Part shown: in pieces, positions 52,121 through 61,062 of the stretch
How positions within the stretch are numbered: position 1 is the stretch's first letter
Layout: every line of letters begins with the position of its first letter
NCBI GenBank assembly: GCA_026708965.1
Contig: JAPOTY010000047.1
Coordinates: forward strand, 1 to 64,000
Source of the DNA: Gammaproteobacteria bacterium
GTDB taxonomy: Bacteria; Pseudomonadota; Gammaproteobacteria; Steroidobacterales; Foliamicaceae
Length of the DNA: 64,000 nucleotides
Reading direction: 5' to 3'
Position numbers and translations under genes: made by a program
Notes under the pieces: model-generated
What the model was told of the DNA's origin: nothing
Seen by the model: only the letters and a program-made list of their open reading frames with translations
The model's database searches: none

Positions 52121-53134
52121 ATGCCTTTTTCCATGCTCTCGCGCATCGTGCCTTACGCCTTGGTGCCTCACGCTTTGGCGCTGACGCTGGTTCTTGCGTC
52201 GGCGGCAGCCGCAAGCGAGGCGGCGTTTCGTTCCGTTGCGCCGCTCACGGAGCCCGGACAGGCGGGCGTGGAGCGCGCCTTGCAGGACGCGCTCGGCCGC
52301 CTGTTGATTCGGGTCACCGGGCGCCGTGACGCCACCGTCCTTGCGGGGCGCTTTCCGCCGGCATCGAGCATCGTGCGGCAATACCGGGTTGTGCAAGGCA
52401 GCCGGCTGGAGGCGGAATTCGACGAGGCGCTGGTGCGCCGGGTTCTCGAGGAGGCCAATGAGGGCATCTGGGACGGGCCGCGTCCGGCGCTGGCGCTTTG
52501 GCTGGTTGTCAACGATGGGGAGCTTTGGTTCTTTCGGCCAATGGATTCCAGCGAGGGCGCGGCAATGACGCTCGATGTGAGAATTGTTTTCAGCGGCGCG
52601 CTGAGCCGCACCTTGAGCGAGGTTTCGGAATTGCGGGGTATCGAACTCCGCTTCGCGCCGCTGCCGGATCCGGTTGCCGCCCGGCAGTGCGCCGAGCAAC
52701 TGTGGACGGGCTTTTTCGGCTGCCTGCCGGACACCGGCGGCGAAATGCTGATGCTTGGGCGGGTTGCGATTCCCGGCGCGCCGGAAGCCATCGAATGGAA
52801 CCTGCGTGAAAACGGCCAGTGGAGCCGCGTTTGGGAGAGCGGCGCCGCCGAGGCAATCCATTCCGCGACCGATTTGCTCGCCGCCCGTTTCATGGCCACG
52901 CAGGGCCCCAGCCGCTCGTATCTGCTGGTTGTTTCACCGGTGCCCGATCTCGAGGCCTACGCCCGGCTTCGGGCCGGGCTGGACGCTCTGGAGGCGGTGC
53001 GCGGCTGGCGCGTGGACGGCGCCGCGGGCGATTCGCTGCGGCTTCGCATTACTTCCCGCACCGCCGAAGCGCCGCTTCGCGAAGCGCTGGGCTCGCTGGA
53101 TATTCCCTTTGAGCTGAGCAAGGTGGAATCATGA
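52121..53134 (+). CDS. DUF2066 domain-containing secreted protein
   Basis: A 337-residue protein with a signal peptide (LVPHALALTLVLASAAAAS) and a DUF2066 domain, including ALGRLLIRVTGRRD, IVRQYRV and LALWLVV. Its function is unknown. The gene sits between purM and the phosphatidyltransferase/Hda locus in many gammaproteobacteria. The start may be ATG 52121 or ATG 52133. The stop overlaps the ATG of the following fusion gene by 4 bp. Confidence 0.88.
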   Translation: MPFSMLSRIVPYALVPHALALTLVLASAAAASEAAFRSVAPLTEPGQAGVERALQDALGRLLIRVTGRRDATVLAGRFPPASSIVRQYRVVQGSRLEAEFDEALVRRVLEEANEGIWDGPRPALALWLVVNDGELWFFRPMDSSEGAAMTLDVRIVFSGALSRTLSEVSELRGIELRFAPLPDPVAARQCAEQLWTGFFGCLPDTGGEMLMLGRVAIPGAPEAIEWNLRENGQWSRVWESGAAEAIHSATDLLAARFMATQGPSRSYLLVVSPVPDLEAYARLRAGLDALEAVRGWRVDGAAGDSLRLRITSRTAEAPLREALGSLDIPFELSKVES

Positions 53135-54429
53135 GCCTGGTTCGGCATATCCCCAACCTGATCTGCTTATTCCGGCTGGCGCTGGCCGCGGTGATCGTGG
53201 TCAACCTTCTTGACGGGCGCTATGGACAGGCGCTGCTGCTCGTGGCGCTGGCGGGATTTTCCGACTGGCTGGATGGATTCCTGGCGAAGCGCTGGAAGCT
53301 GGACAGTTTTCTGGGCTCGGTGCTCGATCCCATGGCCGACAAGGTCCTGCTGGCCAGCGTGTATGTGACGCTGGCCGTTCTGTCGCATATTCCCGCTTGG
53401 CTGGCGGCGGTGGTGATTGCGCGCGACCTGGTGATCGTTGGCGGCTGGCAGGTGTTCCAGGTTCTGCGCGGCGAGCTGCGTCCGCGGCCATCGCGGGTCA
53501 GCCGCATCAACACGGTGCTGCAGATCAGCCTGGGCGTGGCGGTGATTGCCATGCAGGCCTTCCCGGGGTTCCTGCCGGCGGCGGCGATTGAGGCGGGCGG
53601 CGCGCTGGTTTTGCTGTTTGCGGTACTGAGCGGCGTGGATTACGTGCTGTCGGGAACGCGTCTGGCCGCCCAGCGCAAGCGCGAGCAGATCAAGGCCGTG
53701 ACGGAGCCGGGCGGGCAGCTGCCGCTCGAACTGGCCCGCGAGGATCCCTGCGTGTTCGATAACTTTTACAACGGCAGCAACGCGGAGGTGGTGTCGGCGC
53801 TCAAGGGCTATATCGATCAGGAGGGAGGGCCGCCGCTGTGGCTGTGGGGCGCTCCCGCAACCGGCAAGACCCATCTGCTGCTGGCCACGGTAAGGGCGGC
53901 CACCGACGCGGGCCTTTCGTCCGCCTACATGCCCGCGCATGCCGGTTTCAAGCCCGACGCGCTGGACGCATTGCGCCGGATCGACCTGCTGTGCATCGAC
54001 GATGCCGACCGCTTGGCGGGCGCCGCCGAGGTGGAGGACGCCATGGGCGGCTTATGCCGCGAGCTGGAGAGGCGCGGCGCCCGCCTGCTGCTCGCGGCGG
54101 CCACCACGCCGGCCGGCGCCGGCTACCGGCGCGACGATATGCGCACGCGCCTGGCCTCGGGGCAGATCTGGAAGCTGAGCCCGCTGACCGACGAGGAACG
54201 CTTGGAGGCCGTGCAGCTGAGGGTGCGCAGCCGCGGAATCACGTTGCCCGAGGCCACTGCGCGTTTTTTGATGCGCCGGGTGCGGCGCGATCCCGCCGAT
54301 TTATTCCTTCTGGTGGATCGGCTCGCCGCGCTCGCCGCCGCCCGGAGCAAGCAGCTCACCGTGCCCTTCGTGCGCCTGGCATTGCGCGATGGCCTGATGC
54401 AGGCATCGGCTGGCCGCCCGCAGGGCTAG
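53131..54429 (+). CDS. hda: CDP-alcohol phosphatidyltransferase fused to DnaA-regulatory Hda
   Basis: A 432-residue fusion. Residues 1-180 are a CDP-alcohol phosphatidyltransferase with several membrane helices and the signature D48-G49-x2-A-K-x8-G62-x3-D66-x3-D70, as in phosphatidylglycerophosphate synthases (Lys replaces the usual Arg). Residues 190-432 are Hda, the DnaA-related AAA+ protein that with the DNA clamp stimulates DnaA-ATP hydrolysis. It has the clamp motif QLPLEL (196-201), Walker A APATGKT (241-247), Walker B LLCIDDAD (286-293) and the DMRTRLASG arginine region. The usual layout is two separate adjacent genes. An internal GTG at 53698 could also give free Hda, but its upstream ribosome binding site is poor. 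Confidence 0.9.
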   Translation: MSLVRHIPNLICLFRLALAAVIVVNLLDGRYGQALLLVALAGFSDWLDGFLAKRWKLDSFLGSVLDPMADKVLLASVYVTLAVLSHIPAWLAAVVIARDLVIVGGWQVFQVLRGELRPRPSRVSRINTVLQISLGVAVIAMQAFPGFLPAAAIEAGGALVLLFAVLSGVDYVLSGTRLAAQRKREQIKAVTEPGGQLPLELAREDPCVFDNFYNGSNAEVVSALKGYIDQEGGPPLWLWGAPATGKTHLLLATVRAATDAGLSSAYMPAHAGFKPDALDALRRIDLLCIDDADRLAGAAEVEDAMGGLCRELERRGARLLLAAATTPAGAGYRRDDMRTRLASGQIWKLSPLTDEERLEAVQLRVRSRGITLPEATARFLMRRVRRDPADLFLLVDRLAALAAARSKQLTVPFVRLALRDGLMQASAGRPQG

Positions 54430-54453
54430 ACAAAGGCGCGCGGCTGTCGAATA

Positions 54454-54470
54454 GGCCTGCCGGTCAGGCC
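54454..54470. terminator. Possible bidirectional hairpin between convergent genes
   Basis: GGCCTG-CCGGT-CAGGCC lies between the hda fusion and glnD, overlapping the glnD stop. It has no T-run, so termination activity is uncertain. Confidence 0.3.
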
Positions 54471-57109
54471 GCTTCGGCGAGTTCCGCTTCAAGGGCTGCC
54501 CGCAGCGCTTCCCCTTGCGGTCCCGACAGGGGTTTCCGCCGGTTGTTAATCAGGTGGAACACATCCTCGGCGCGTTCCCCTATGGTGGCGATTTTGGCGG
54601 TTCGCACGCCGATGTTTTGCCGCGTCAGTATTCCGCCCACTAGGCCCAGCAGCCCGGGCCGGTCCGTCGTGACCAGCTCCATGACCGTATGCCGCCCGCG
54701 CGGGTCCTTGCGGAAGCTTACCTGCACGCCAATATCGAATGCCCGCAGCTTGCGCGGAAGCCGCCGCCGCGCCGGTCGGGGGGGCGGTTCGCCGCGGGCC
54801 AGCGCTTCGCGCAGGGCCGCGCGGATCGTGCCCAGCCGCTTGGGATCGCGAAGCGCCGCCCCGTCGCGCTGCACCACCAAGTACTGCGCCAGACTGTATC
54901 CGGCGCCTGAAGGCAGTATCCGCGCGTCGAGGATACTGAGTCCGCTGGCATCCAGAATCGAGCAGGTAATGAAAAACCGATAGACAGCCGCGGGGCCATG
55001 CACGAGGATCGCCGTGTGGCCGCCGCCATCGGCGCGCGCGGCCACCATAAAGCCGCTGTTCCCGTTCGCGCCGTTCTTGAGGGCCTGCGCGTGCCACACA
55101 ATCTCGTCGTCGCGGAACAGCCAGAAGTAGTCTTCCGCGAAGCGGACCCATAGAGCGCGCGCCTCGTCCTCCGCCATCCCCCGAGCGCCCAGTTCGAGCA
55201 GGGCGGCGCGCTCGCGGGCCGCCAGCAGTTCCCCGGCACCGCCGGAGCGCTCGATATTCATGCGCAGGGCCCTCTCCGTTTGGCGGTAGAGATCCTCGAA
55301 CAGGCGCGCCTTCCAGACGGTCCAGAGGCTTGGATTGGTGCCGCGCACATCCGCCACCGTCAGCAGATAGAGGTGGTCGAGATGGACCTTGTCGCCCACC
55401 AGGCCGGCAAATTCCGCCACCACCGCCGGGTCGTACACATCCTTCTTCTGGGCGGTTGTCGATAGGGCGAGATGGTGGCGCACCAGCCAGGCCGCCAGCG
55501 CCGCGTCGCGGGGGGGCAGGCCGTGGTCCAGCGCAAATCGTTCGGCATCGGCGGCGCCGAGCTCCGAGTGGTCCCCGCCGCGCCCCTTGGCGATATCGTG
55601 ATAAAGACCTGCCACGTAGAGCGGAAGCGGATCTTCGATGCCCTGCATGATTTCGCTCAGCCGGGCATCGTGGCCGCCTGCGTCGGCAATGCCGAAGCGG
55701 CGCAGGTTGCGGACAACCCGCAGGCTGTGCGCATCCACCGTGTAGCTGTGAAAGAGGTCGTACTGCATTCGCCCGGTAATTTGGCCGAATTCCGGGATGT
55801 ACGCGCCCAGAATGCCATAGCGGCTCATGGCCTCAAGCTGGCTGGGCGCGTCGGGCGGCGCTGCCAGGATCTTCAGGAACAAGCGGCGGATTCTCGGGTC
55901 GGCGCGGAAGCGGTCATCGATCCGCGGCGCGCTTTCGATCAGGCCCTCCACCAGCCCGGCGCTGAACCCGCGGATATCCGGTTGGCGCTGGCGCAGCAGA
56001 AACGGCTCAAGGACCGCCTGGGGCGAAGCCTCGAACAGGCCCGCGCGCCTGGGATGAAGGTAGCCGTTGCGCAACACGAAGCGCGCGTTGAGCCTGCGGG
56101 CGCTGCCGCGCGCGGGCGCAATGAGTTCTCCCAGCCGCCGGGTGGCGATTTCGGTGAACAGCGAGACGCTGCGCGTGGTGCGGTAATAGCGCTGCATAAA
56201 CTGCTCCACGGCGCGGTTCCCCGTGCGGTCGTGGTAGCCGAAGGCTGCGGCGAGCTGCTTTTGGTGGTCGAACAGCAGCTGGTCCTCCATGCGGCCGGCT
56301 TGAAGATGCAGCGCAAAGCGGACCCTCGACAGGAACTCCCGCGCCGCGCGCAGTTCCTGGAGTTTTTCCGCAGCGATCAGCCGGTGTTCCAGCAGCGTTT
56401 CCAGCGATGCCCGCCCGAAACGCCTGAGCGTGATCCAGTTGACCGTGTGCAGGCTCCTGAGTCCGCCCGGCCCATTCTTGACATCCGGTTCCAAGTTGGA
56501 TGCCGTGTCGCCGTGCTCGCGCCGCCTTTCAGCCTGTTCGCCCACCTTGGTGCGGAAAAACTGGCCGGCAGGCCACACGCTGCGGGCATTGATCGCCTTG
56601 TCCAGTTTCCCGAACAGGTGTTCGGAACCGGTCACGAGGCGCGCTTCCATCAGCGCGGTCATGATCGTGATATCGGCGCGCGCCCGGTCGCGCGATTCCG
56701 CCACGGTGCGGGCGCCATGGCCCAGCATCAGTCCCGCATCCCAGAGAAAGGCCAGGAATTCGCCCACCTCGGCGCGCGCGCCTTGCGAATACCCCTGCGG
56801 CAGCAGCACCAGCACATCCACATCCGAAGCCGGATACATTTCCGCGCGGCCGTATCCCCCCACCGCAAGCAGCGCCGCGCCGCGCAGCGCTGGCCCGGCA
56901 TGCAGCCGCCAAGCTTCGCGCAGCAGCTCGTCGAGCAGGTCCGAGCGCAGCCTCAGCAATTCCTCCGCGCTTTTTTCCCCTTGCTCAAAGCAGTGCCGCA
57001 CCTGCTTTCCATGTGCTTTGATGCGGGTGCGCCAGGCGCTTAGGCCGGCTTGCCGCCGTTCCGCGGCGGTCGCTGTGTCCTCTGTCGGAACTGCGCGCTC
57101 AGGGCTCAA
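54464..57109 (-). CDS. glnD: [Protein-PII] uridylyltransferase/uridylyl-removing enzyme
   Basis: An 881-residue bifunctional nitrogen sensor that uridylylates and deuridylylates PII according to glutamine. The order is a nucleotidyltransferase domain (VGGYGRAEMYPASDVDVLVL near residue 85), GlnD/GlnE helical domain, HD phosphohydrolase domain (LYHDIAKGRGGDHSELG) and two ACT domains near the C-terminus (DRPGLLGLVGGIL in the second). The start overlaps the stop of map by 11 bp. Length is normal. Confidence 0.97.
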   Translation of the reverse strand: MSPERAVPTEDTATAAERRQAGLSAWRTRIKAHGKQVRHCFEQGEKSAEELLRLRSDLLDELLREAWRLHAGPALRGAALLAVGGYGRAEMYPASDVDVLVLLPQGYSQGARAEVGEFLAFLWDAGLMLGHGARTVAESRDRARADITIMTALMEARLVTGSEHLFGKLDKAINARSVWPAGQFFRTKVGEQAERRREHGDTASNLEPDVKNGPGGLRSLHTVNWITLRRFGRASLETLLEHRLIAAEKLQELRAAREFLSRVRFALHLQAGRMEDQLLFDHQKQLAAAFGYHDRTGNRAVEQFMQRYYRTTRSVSLFTEIATRRLGELIAPARGSARRLNARFVLRNGYLHPRRAGLFEASPQAVLEPFLLRQRQPDIRGFSAGLVEGLIESAPRIDDRFRADPRIRRLFLKILAAPPDAPSQLEAMSRYGILGAYIPEFGQITGRMQYDLFHSYTVDAHSLRVVRNLRRFGIADAGGHDARLSEIMQGIEDPLPLYVAGLYHDIAKGRGGDHSELGAADAERFALDHGLPPRDAALAAWLVRHHLALSTTAQKKDVYDPAVVAEFAGLVGDKVHLDHLYLLTVADVRGTNPSLWTVWKARLFEDLYRQTERALRMNIERSGGAGELLAARERAALLELGARGMAEDEARALWVRFAEDYFWLFRDDEIVWHAQALKNGANGNSGFMVAARADGGGHTAILVHGPAAVYRFFITCSILDASGLSILDARILPSGAGYSLAQYLVVQRDGAALRDPKRLGTIRAALREALARGEPPPRPARRRLPRKLRAFDIGVQVSFRKDPRGRHTVMELVTTDRPGLLGLVGGILTRQNIGVRTAKIATIGERAEDVFHLINNRRKPLSGPQGEALRAALEAELAEAA

Positions 57110-57869
57110 GCGGGCCCGCTCCCAAAGTGAGGACCTCGTAGCCGCCGGCGGTGACCAGCACGGTGTGCTCCCACTGCGCCGACAGCTTTTTATCCCGGGT
57201 CACGACCGTCCAGCCGTCGGGCAGCAGGCGGGTTTCCGCCCGCCCCTCGTTAAGCATCGGCTCCACGGTCATCGCCATTCCCTCGCGCAGGGTCATGCCG
57301 GTGCCGGGTTCCCCGTAGTGCAGAACATTGGGCGGCTCGTGGAACCCGCGGCCTATGCCGTGGCCGCAGTATTCGCGCACCACGCTCAAGCCCTGCGATT
57401 CCGCCAGCGTTTGGATGGCGTGGCCCACATCGCCCAGCTGCTTGCCGGGGGCAATCTCGCGGATTCCCGCCCACATGGCCTCGAACGTGATCCGGGCCAG
57501 GCGCTGCGCCTTGATGCGCGGCTGGCCCACATGGAAGATCCGGCTGGTGTCCCCATGGAAGCCGTCCTTGATGACGGTGATATCGATATTGAGCATGTCG
57601 CCGTTTTTAAGCCGCCGCTTGCCGGGAATCCCGTGGCACACAACGTGGTTCGGGGAGGTGCAGATCGAGCGGGGGAAGCCGCGGTAGTTGAGCGGCGCCG
57701 GCACGGCCTTTTGCTGTTCGGTAATGTAATCGTGGCAGATCCGGTCCAGCTCCCCGGTGCTGATTCCGGGGCGCACATGGGCTTCGATCATGTCCAGCAC
57801 TTCGGCCGCAAGCCGTCCCGCAACGCGCATGCGCTGCTGTTCCTCGGCTGATTTGATGGTGACTCGCAT
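57099..57869 (-). CDS. map: Type I methionine aminopeptidase
   Basis: A 256-residue metal enzyme removing the initiator Met. The five metal ligands are visible: Asp in LNIDITV, Asp in HGDTSR, His in GHGIGRGFH, Glu in MTVEPML and Glu in WEHTVLV. The substrate His is in PNHVVCHGIP. It lies upstream of glnD and divergent from rpsB, the standard gammaproteobacterial arrangement, with palindromic element copy 2 in between. Confidence 0.97.
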   Translation of the reverse strand: MRVTIKSAEEQQRMRVAGRLAAEVLDMIEAHVRPGISTGELDRICHDYITEQQKAVPAPLNYRGFPRSICTSPNHVVCHGIPGKRRLKNGDMLNIDITVIKDGFHGDTSRIFHVGQPRIKAQRLARITFEAMWAGIREIAPGKQLGDVGHAIQTLAESQGLSVVREYCGHGIGRGFHEPPNVLHYGEPGTGMTLREGMAMTVEPMLNEGRAETRLLPDGWTVVTRDKKLSAQWEHTVLVTAGGYEVLTLGAGPLEP

Positions 57870-57936
57870 GAGGCTCGACGCTCGTTTTCGGTAATAGTAG
57901 CGCGCAAGCCGCCCTGCCCGGAACCCGCCTGCGGAT

Positions 57937-58044
57937 GCCTTTTGCGGATGCCCCGTCTCGCGGAGCGTCGGCGGCAGGACAGCCGCCGCCGAGCCCTAGG
58001 GATGGGTTTATGCGTCTCCGCGAGACGGGGCATCCGCAAAAGGC
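57937..58044. repeat. Palindromic element, copy 2 (29-bp perfect arms, 50-bp core)
   Basis: The left arm 57937-57965 (GCCTTTTGCGGATGCC...CGGAG) is the exact reverse complement of the right arm 58016-58044. The core 57966-58015 matches copy 1 (48941-48990) at 47 of 50 positions; the three differences fall in the small outer hairpin part. Beyond the shared inner 6 bp the arms are unrelated in sequence to those of copy 1. Confidence 0.95.
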
Positions 58045-58076
58045 GGACCTGCCGCAGGTGCAGCGCCAATGCCCGA

Positions 58077-58085
58077 TGTTATAGA
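58077..58085 (+). promoter_or_regulatory. Extended -10 promoter of rpsB
   Basis: TGTTATAGA matches an extended -10 (TGn then TATAGA) and lies about 100 bp before rpsB. No clear -35 is present. The identical 9-mer occurs in the xre-res promoter. Confidence 0.45.
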
Positions 58086-58138
58086 ATTGCGCGCTCGCTT
58101 CGAGGAGCGTTGGCGGCTGGCATTCGGCCCCTGCGGCT

Positions 58139-58164
58139 GCCCCGCGGCTAACCGGGGCGTTTTT
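58139..58164 (+). terminator. Attenuator-like hairpin in the rpsB leader
   Basis: GCCCCG-CGGCTAAC-CGGGGC followed by G and five T's precedes the rpsB ribosome binding site. It may be the leader structure through which S2 represses its own operon. Confidence 0.5.
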
Positions 58165-58186
58165 GAGATTCTTGAGGAGCAGACGA

Positions 58187-59410
58187 TTGGCGGATATCAC
58201 CGTGCGTGACATGTTGGATGCGGGCGTGCATTTCGGGCACCGGGCAAGGCATTGGAACCCGAAAATGGCGCCTTTCATCTATGGCGAACGCAACCAGCTT
58301 CATATTATCGACTTGGAGCAGACAGTCCCGCTCTACAGGAAAACCTGCGACTTCGTGCGATCGGTGGCCGCGCAGCGCGGCACCGTGCTGTTCGTGGGAA
58401 CCAAGCGCGCCGCGCAGCATGCCATACGCAACGAGGCCACGCGCTGCGGCATGCCGTACGTCAGCCACCGGTGGCTGGGCGGCACGCTCACCAACCTCAA
58501 GACGATCAAGAAATCGATTGCTCGGCTGGAAGAGCTTGAGGCGCTCGATGAGGACGCGACCCGGGAGCGCTTCACCAAAAAGGAAGTGCTGGGGCTGAAG
58601 CGCGAGCGGGAAAAGCTGCTGCGCTCGCTGGGCGGAATCCGCGATATGGATTCCCTGCCGGATGCGGTTTTCATTATCGATCTGGAGCACGAGCGCATCG
58701 CGCTCAACGAAGCCAGGAAACTCGGCATTCCGGTGGCCGCGGTGGTCGATACCAATTGTTCGCCGCAGGATGTGGACTACATGATTCCCGGCAACGACGA
58801 CGCGATCCGGGCGGCCGAGCTCTACGCCCGCGGCATCGCCGACGCCATCATGAAGGGCCGCGAGGAAATGCCGGAAATCTCGCTGGGCGAGGATGAGTTC
58901 GTGGAGTTGGACGAGTCCGGGAAACCGATCGCCAGGAGCGACCGGCGCCGCTCCCGGTCCAGCGCGCCTTCACGATTGCGCGGCGTGTCCAGGCGGATGC
59001 CGCGGCGCACCGCGGCGGTTGCCAGGGAGCGCGAGGACCGCGATTCCAAGTCGGATGAATCTAGGCCGGATGAAGCCATGCCTGTTGCCGCGCCGCCGGT
59101 CGAGGCTGCATCCGCTCCGCCCGCCGCCGAAGAGGCATCCGCTCCGCCCGCCGGGGAAACGGCCCCGGACGCGCCTGCCGCTGATGCCGCGCCCGCTTCT
59201 GAAGCCGCGCCTGAGGTGCCGGCGCCTTCTGATTCAGGAGCCGAGCCCGAACCTGCCTCCGCCGCGCCTGCGAGCGAAGCGCCTGCTCCCGAACCCGCGC
59301 CGGACGAAGGCGCGGCGGTCGTGCCGGATGCCGAGCAAGCCGCCGAGGCGGCCGCTGCGGTCGAGCCAGCCCCTGCGGCTGAGTCGGCCTCCAAGTCCAA
59401 GGAGGATTAA
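58187..59410 (+). CDS. rpsB: 30S ribosomal protein S2 with long C-terminal tail
   Basis: About 407 residues from TTG 58187; GAGGAGC 6 bp upstream and the conserved [17 protein letters not shown] fix this start. The S2 core occupies the first 240 or so residues ([37 protein letters not shown]). S2 is normally about 240-260 residues. Here an Arg-rich stretch ([16 protein letters not shown]) and then an Ala/Pro/Glu-rich acidic tail extend it by about 150 residues to the stop. The tail is in frame and adjoins tsf by 3 bp, so it is not an obvious artefact. Confidence 0.95.
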   Translation: MADITVRDMLDAGVHFGHRARHWNPKMAPFIYGERNQLHIIDLEQTVPLYRKTCDFVRSVAAQRGTVLFVGTKRAAQHAIRNEATRCGMPYVSHRWLGGTLTNLKTIKKSIARLEELEALDEDATRERFTKKEVLGLKREREKLLRSLGGIRDMDSLPDAVFIIDLEHERIALNEARKLGIPVAAVVDTNCSPQDVDYMIPGNDDAIRAAELYARGIADAIMKGREEMPEISLGEDEFVELDESGKPIARSDRRRSRSSAPSRLRGVSRRMPRRTAAVAREREDRDSKSDESRPDEAMPVAAPPVEAASAPPAAEEASAPPAGETAPDAPAADAAPASEAAPEVPAPSDSGAEPEPASAAPASEAPAPEPAPDEGAAVVPDAEQAAEAAAAVEPAPAAESASKSKED

Positions 59411-59413
59411 GGC

Positions 59414-60286
59414 GTGGCCATTACCGCCGCCGAAGTCAAAGCCCTGCGCGAAGCGACGGGCGCAGGCATGATGGACTGCAAGCGCGCGCTCACCGAAACC
59501 AACGGCGATGCCGAGGCGGCCCGCAACCTGTTGCGCATGAAAGGCGCCGCAGCCGCTGAAAAGAAAGCCGGCCGCGCCGCTGCGGAAGGCGTGATCGCCG
59601 TGGTCGAGGGGCCCGGCGCTGTGGCCATGGCCGAAGTCAACTGCGAGACCGACTTTGTGGCCCGTCGCCAGGAATTCCAGGATTACGCCTCCTCGGTGGC
59701 CCGTATTGTCCTTGAGAAGGATCCCGCCGATCTCGATGCGCTGCTGGCCTTGCAGGTGAATGGGCAGTCGCTGGAGCAGACGCGCCAAGAGGCCGTGGCC
59801 CGGATCGGCGAGAACATCACGCTGCGCCGTTTTCAGCGCCTTGCGCCGCAGGGCGCTGCGGTGAGCTACGTCCACAACGACCGCATCGGGGTGATCGTGG
59901 ACCTCGAAGGCGGCGATGCCGAACTGGGCAAGAATATCGCCATGCATGTGGCGGCCATGCGCCCCCAGCATGTGGCTCCCAACGATGTGCCCGCCGAAGT
60001 GGTGGAGCGCGAGCGCGCCTTTCTCGCCGGCCAAGCCGCCAGTTCCGGCAAGCCGCCGCAAATCGTGGAGCGGATGGTGGAAGGCCGTTTGCGCAAGTTC
60101 CTAAGCGGCATCTGCCTCACCGGACAGGTGTATGTGCGCGACAGCGATCTCACGGTGGGCAAGCTGTTGGCTTCCCAAAAGGCCCGCGTACACGCCTTCG
60201 TGCGATTCGAGGTCGGCGAGGGCATCGAGCGTCCGACCAGCGACCTCGCCGAAGAGGTGGAAGCCCAGCTCCGCGAACACCGCTGA
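59414..60286 (+). CDS. tsf: Elongation factor Ts
   Basis: A 290-residue nucleotide exchange factor for EF-Tu with GTG start at 59414. Landmarks are the UBA-like N-terminus (VKALREATGAGMMDCKRAL) and the EF-Tu-contacting VNCETDFVAR. The downstream core is complete and ends at EVEAQLREHR. It follows rpsB at 3 bp. In most relatives pyrH and frr come next; here an unrelated membrane protein follows. Confidence 0.97.
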   Translation: MAITAAEVKALREATGAGMMDCKRALTETNGDAEAARNLLRMKGAAAAEKKAGRAAAEGVIAVVEGPGAVAMAEVNCETDFVARRQEFQDYASSVARIVLEKDPADLDALLALQVNGQSLEQTRQEAVARIGENITLRRFQRLAPQGAAVSYVHNDRIGVIVDLEGGDAELGKNIAMHVAAMRPQHVAPNDVPAEVVERERAFLAGQAASSGKPPQIVERMVEGRLRKFLSGICLTGQVYVRDSDLTVGKLLASQKARVHAFVRFEVGEGIERPTSDLAEEVEAQLREHR

Positions 60287-60305
60287 TCCTTCGGCGGCAC
60301 GGGCC

Positions 60306-60983
60306 ATGGTGAAACCTGCCAAGGTTACCAAGTGGGCTTTCGGCGTATGCGCCGTGCTGGCTGTGGTCATTATCGCGGTCGTGACCGGCTCAATGGATCG
60401 CGGCGGCGTGGAAAACCCTGTTCAAGCTCCAGACCCATCGCCTCAAAACCGGTCATCGGAAGATTCGGCCTTGCTCTCCAAACCCCCGCAATCTGAAATT
60501 CCAGCCGACTCTTCGATGGCCCTGAACCGGTTCGCCGACGGCGCCCAACCCGGCTGGACCGTGGTCAACCAAGGTGCGGTCGAGGCGGAACGGCTGCCGC
60601 CGCGCCAAGACACGTACACCGATGCGAGGCTGGTCAGCTTGGCTGGCGACTGGGGGAGCTGGGGGCCGGGGGCGCGCGTTATTTTCGATATCCCCCACAC
60701 CGGCCGGAGTATTGAATCGGTGATTGAGCGGGTCGAGAGCGGGCTTGCCGGAAACATCTCCTACATCGGCCGCGTTGACCGCGACGATATCCTGCAAAGG
60801 ATTATCGTGACCGTGGGCGCGCGCAACGCCTTCGCCTTCATCGCTTCTGACCAAGGCAGCTTCGAGATGGTGGGCAACCGCGAGTTCGGCTGGCTGATGT
60901 CCACGGCCGGCATGGAACAGCATGTGGACTACAGCAAACCCGACTACTACATCCCTGGATACAGCCTGCCGGACGGCTCATGA
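60306..60983 (+). CDS. Membrane-anchored protein of unknown function
   Basis: About 225 residues from ATG 60306. One N-terminal transmembrane segment (WAFGVCAVLAVVIIAVV, residues 10-26) is followed by a Pro/Ser-rich linker and an extracytoplasmic domain of about 150 residues with no recognised motif. It starts 19 bp after tsf, where pyrH would be expected. Its stop overlaps an ATG (ATGA at 60980) that is the best start for the downstream metalloprotease, so the two may form an operon. Confidence 0.6.
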   Translation: MVKPAKVTKWAFGVCAVLAVVIIAVVTGSMDRGGVENPVQAPDPSPQNRSSEDSALLSKPPQSEIPADSSMALNRFADGAQPGWTVVNQGAVEAERLPPRQDTYTDARLVSLAGDWGSWGPGARVIFDIPHTGRSIESVIERVESGLAGNISYIGRVDRDDILQRIIVTVGARNAFAFIASDQGSFEMVGNREFGWLMSTAGMEQHVDYSKPDYYIPGYSLPDGS

Positions 60984-60993
60984 TCCTGCATCG

Positions 60994-61004
60994 CCCCCCC
61001 CCCC
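60994..61004 (+). repeat. C11 homopolymer tract at the metalloprotease 5' end
   Basis: Eleven C's directly follow ATG-ATC-CTG-CAT-CG. From ATG 60980 the present tract leads to an early stop (TGA at 61034). One more C would join that ATG in frame to the metalloprotease with a strong signal peptide. Confidence 0.8.
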
Positions 61005-61062
61005 TCTTAAGCGGCAACGGAGCGAATCGTTTCTGAATTTCGGCGCCGTTATCCCTGTCGTT

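Noticed and set aside
55472..57043. 523-residue plus-strand open frame opposite glnD
   Set aside because: It is antisense of a clear glnD with all its motifs; composition is that of a GC-rich shadow frame.
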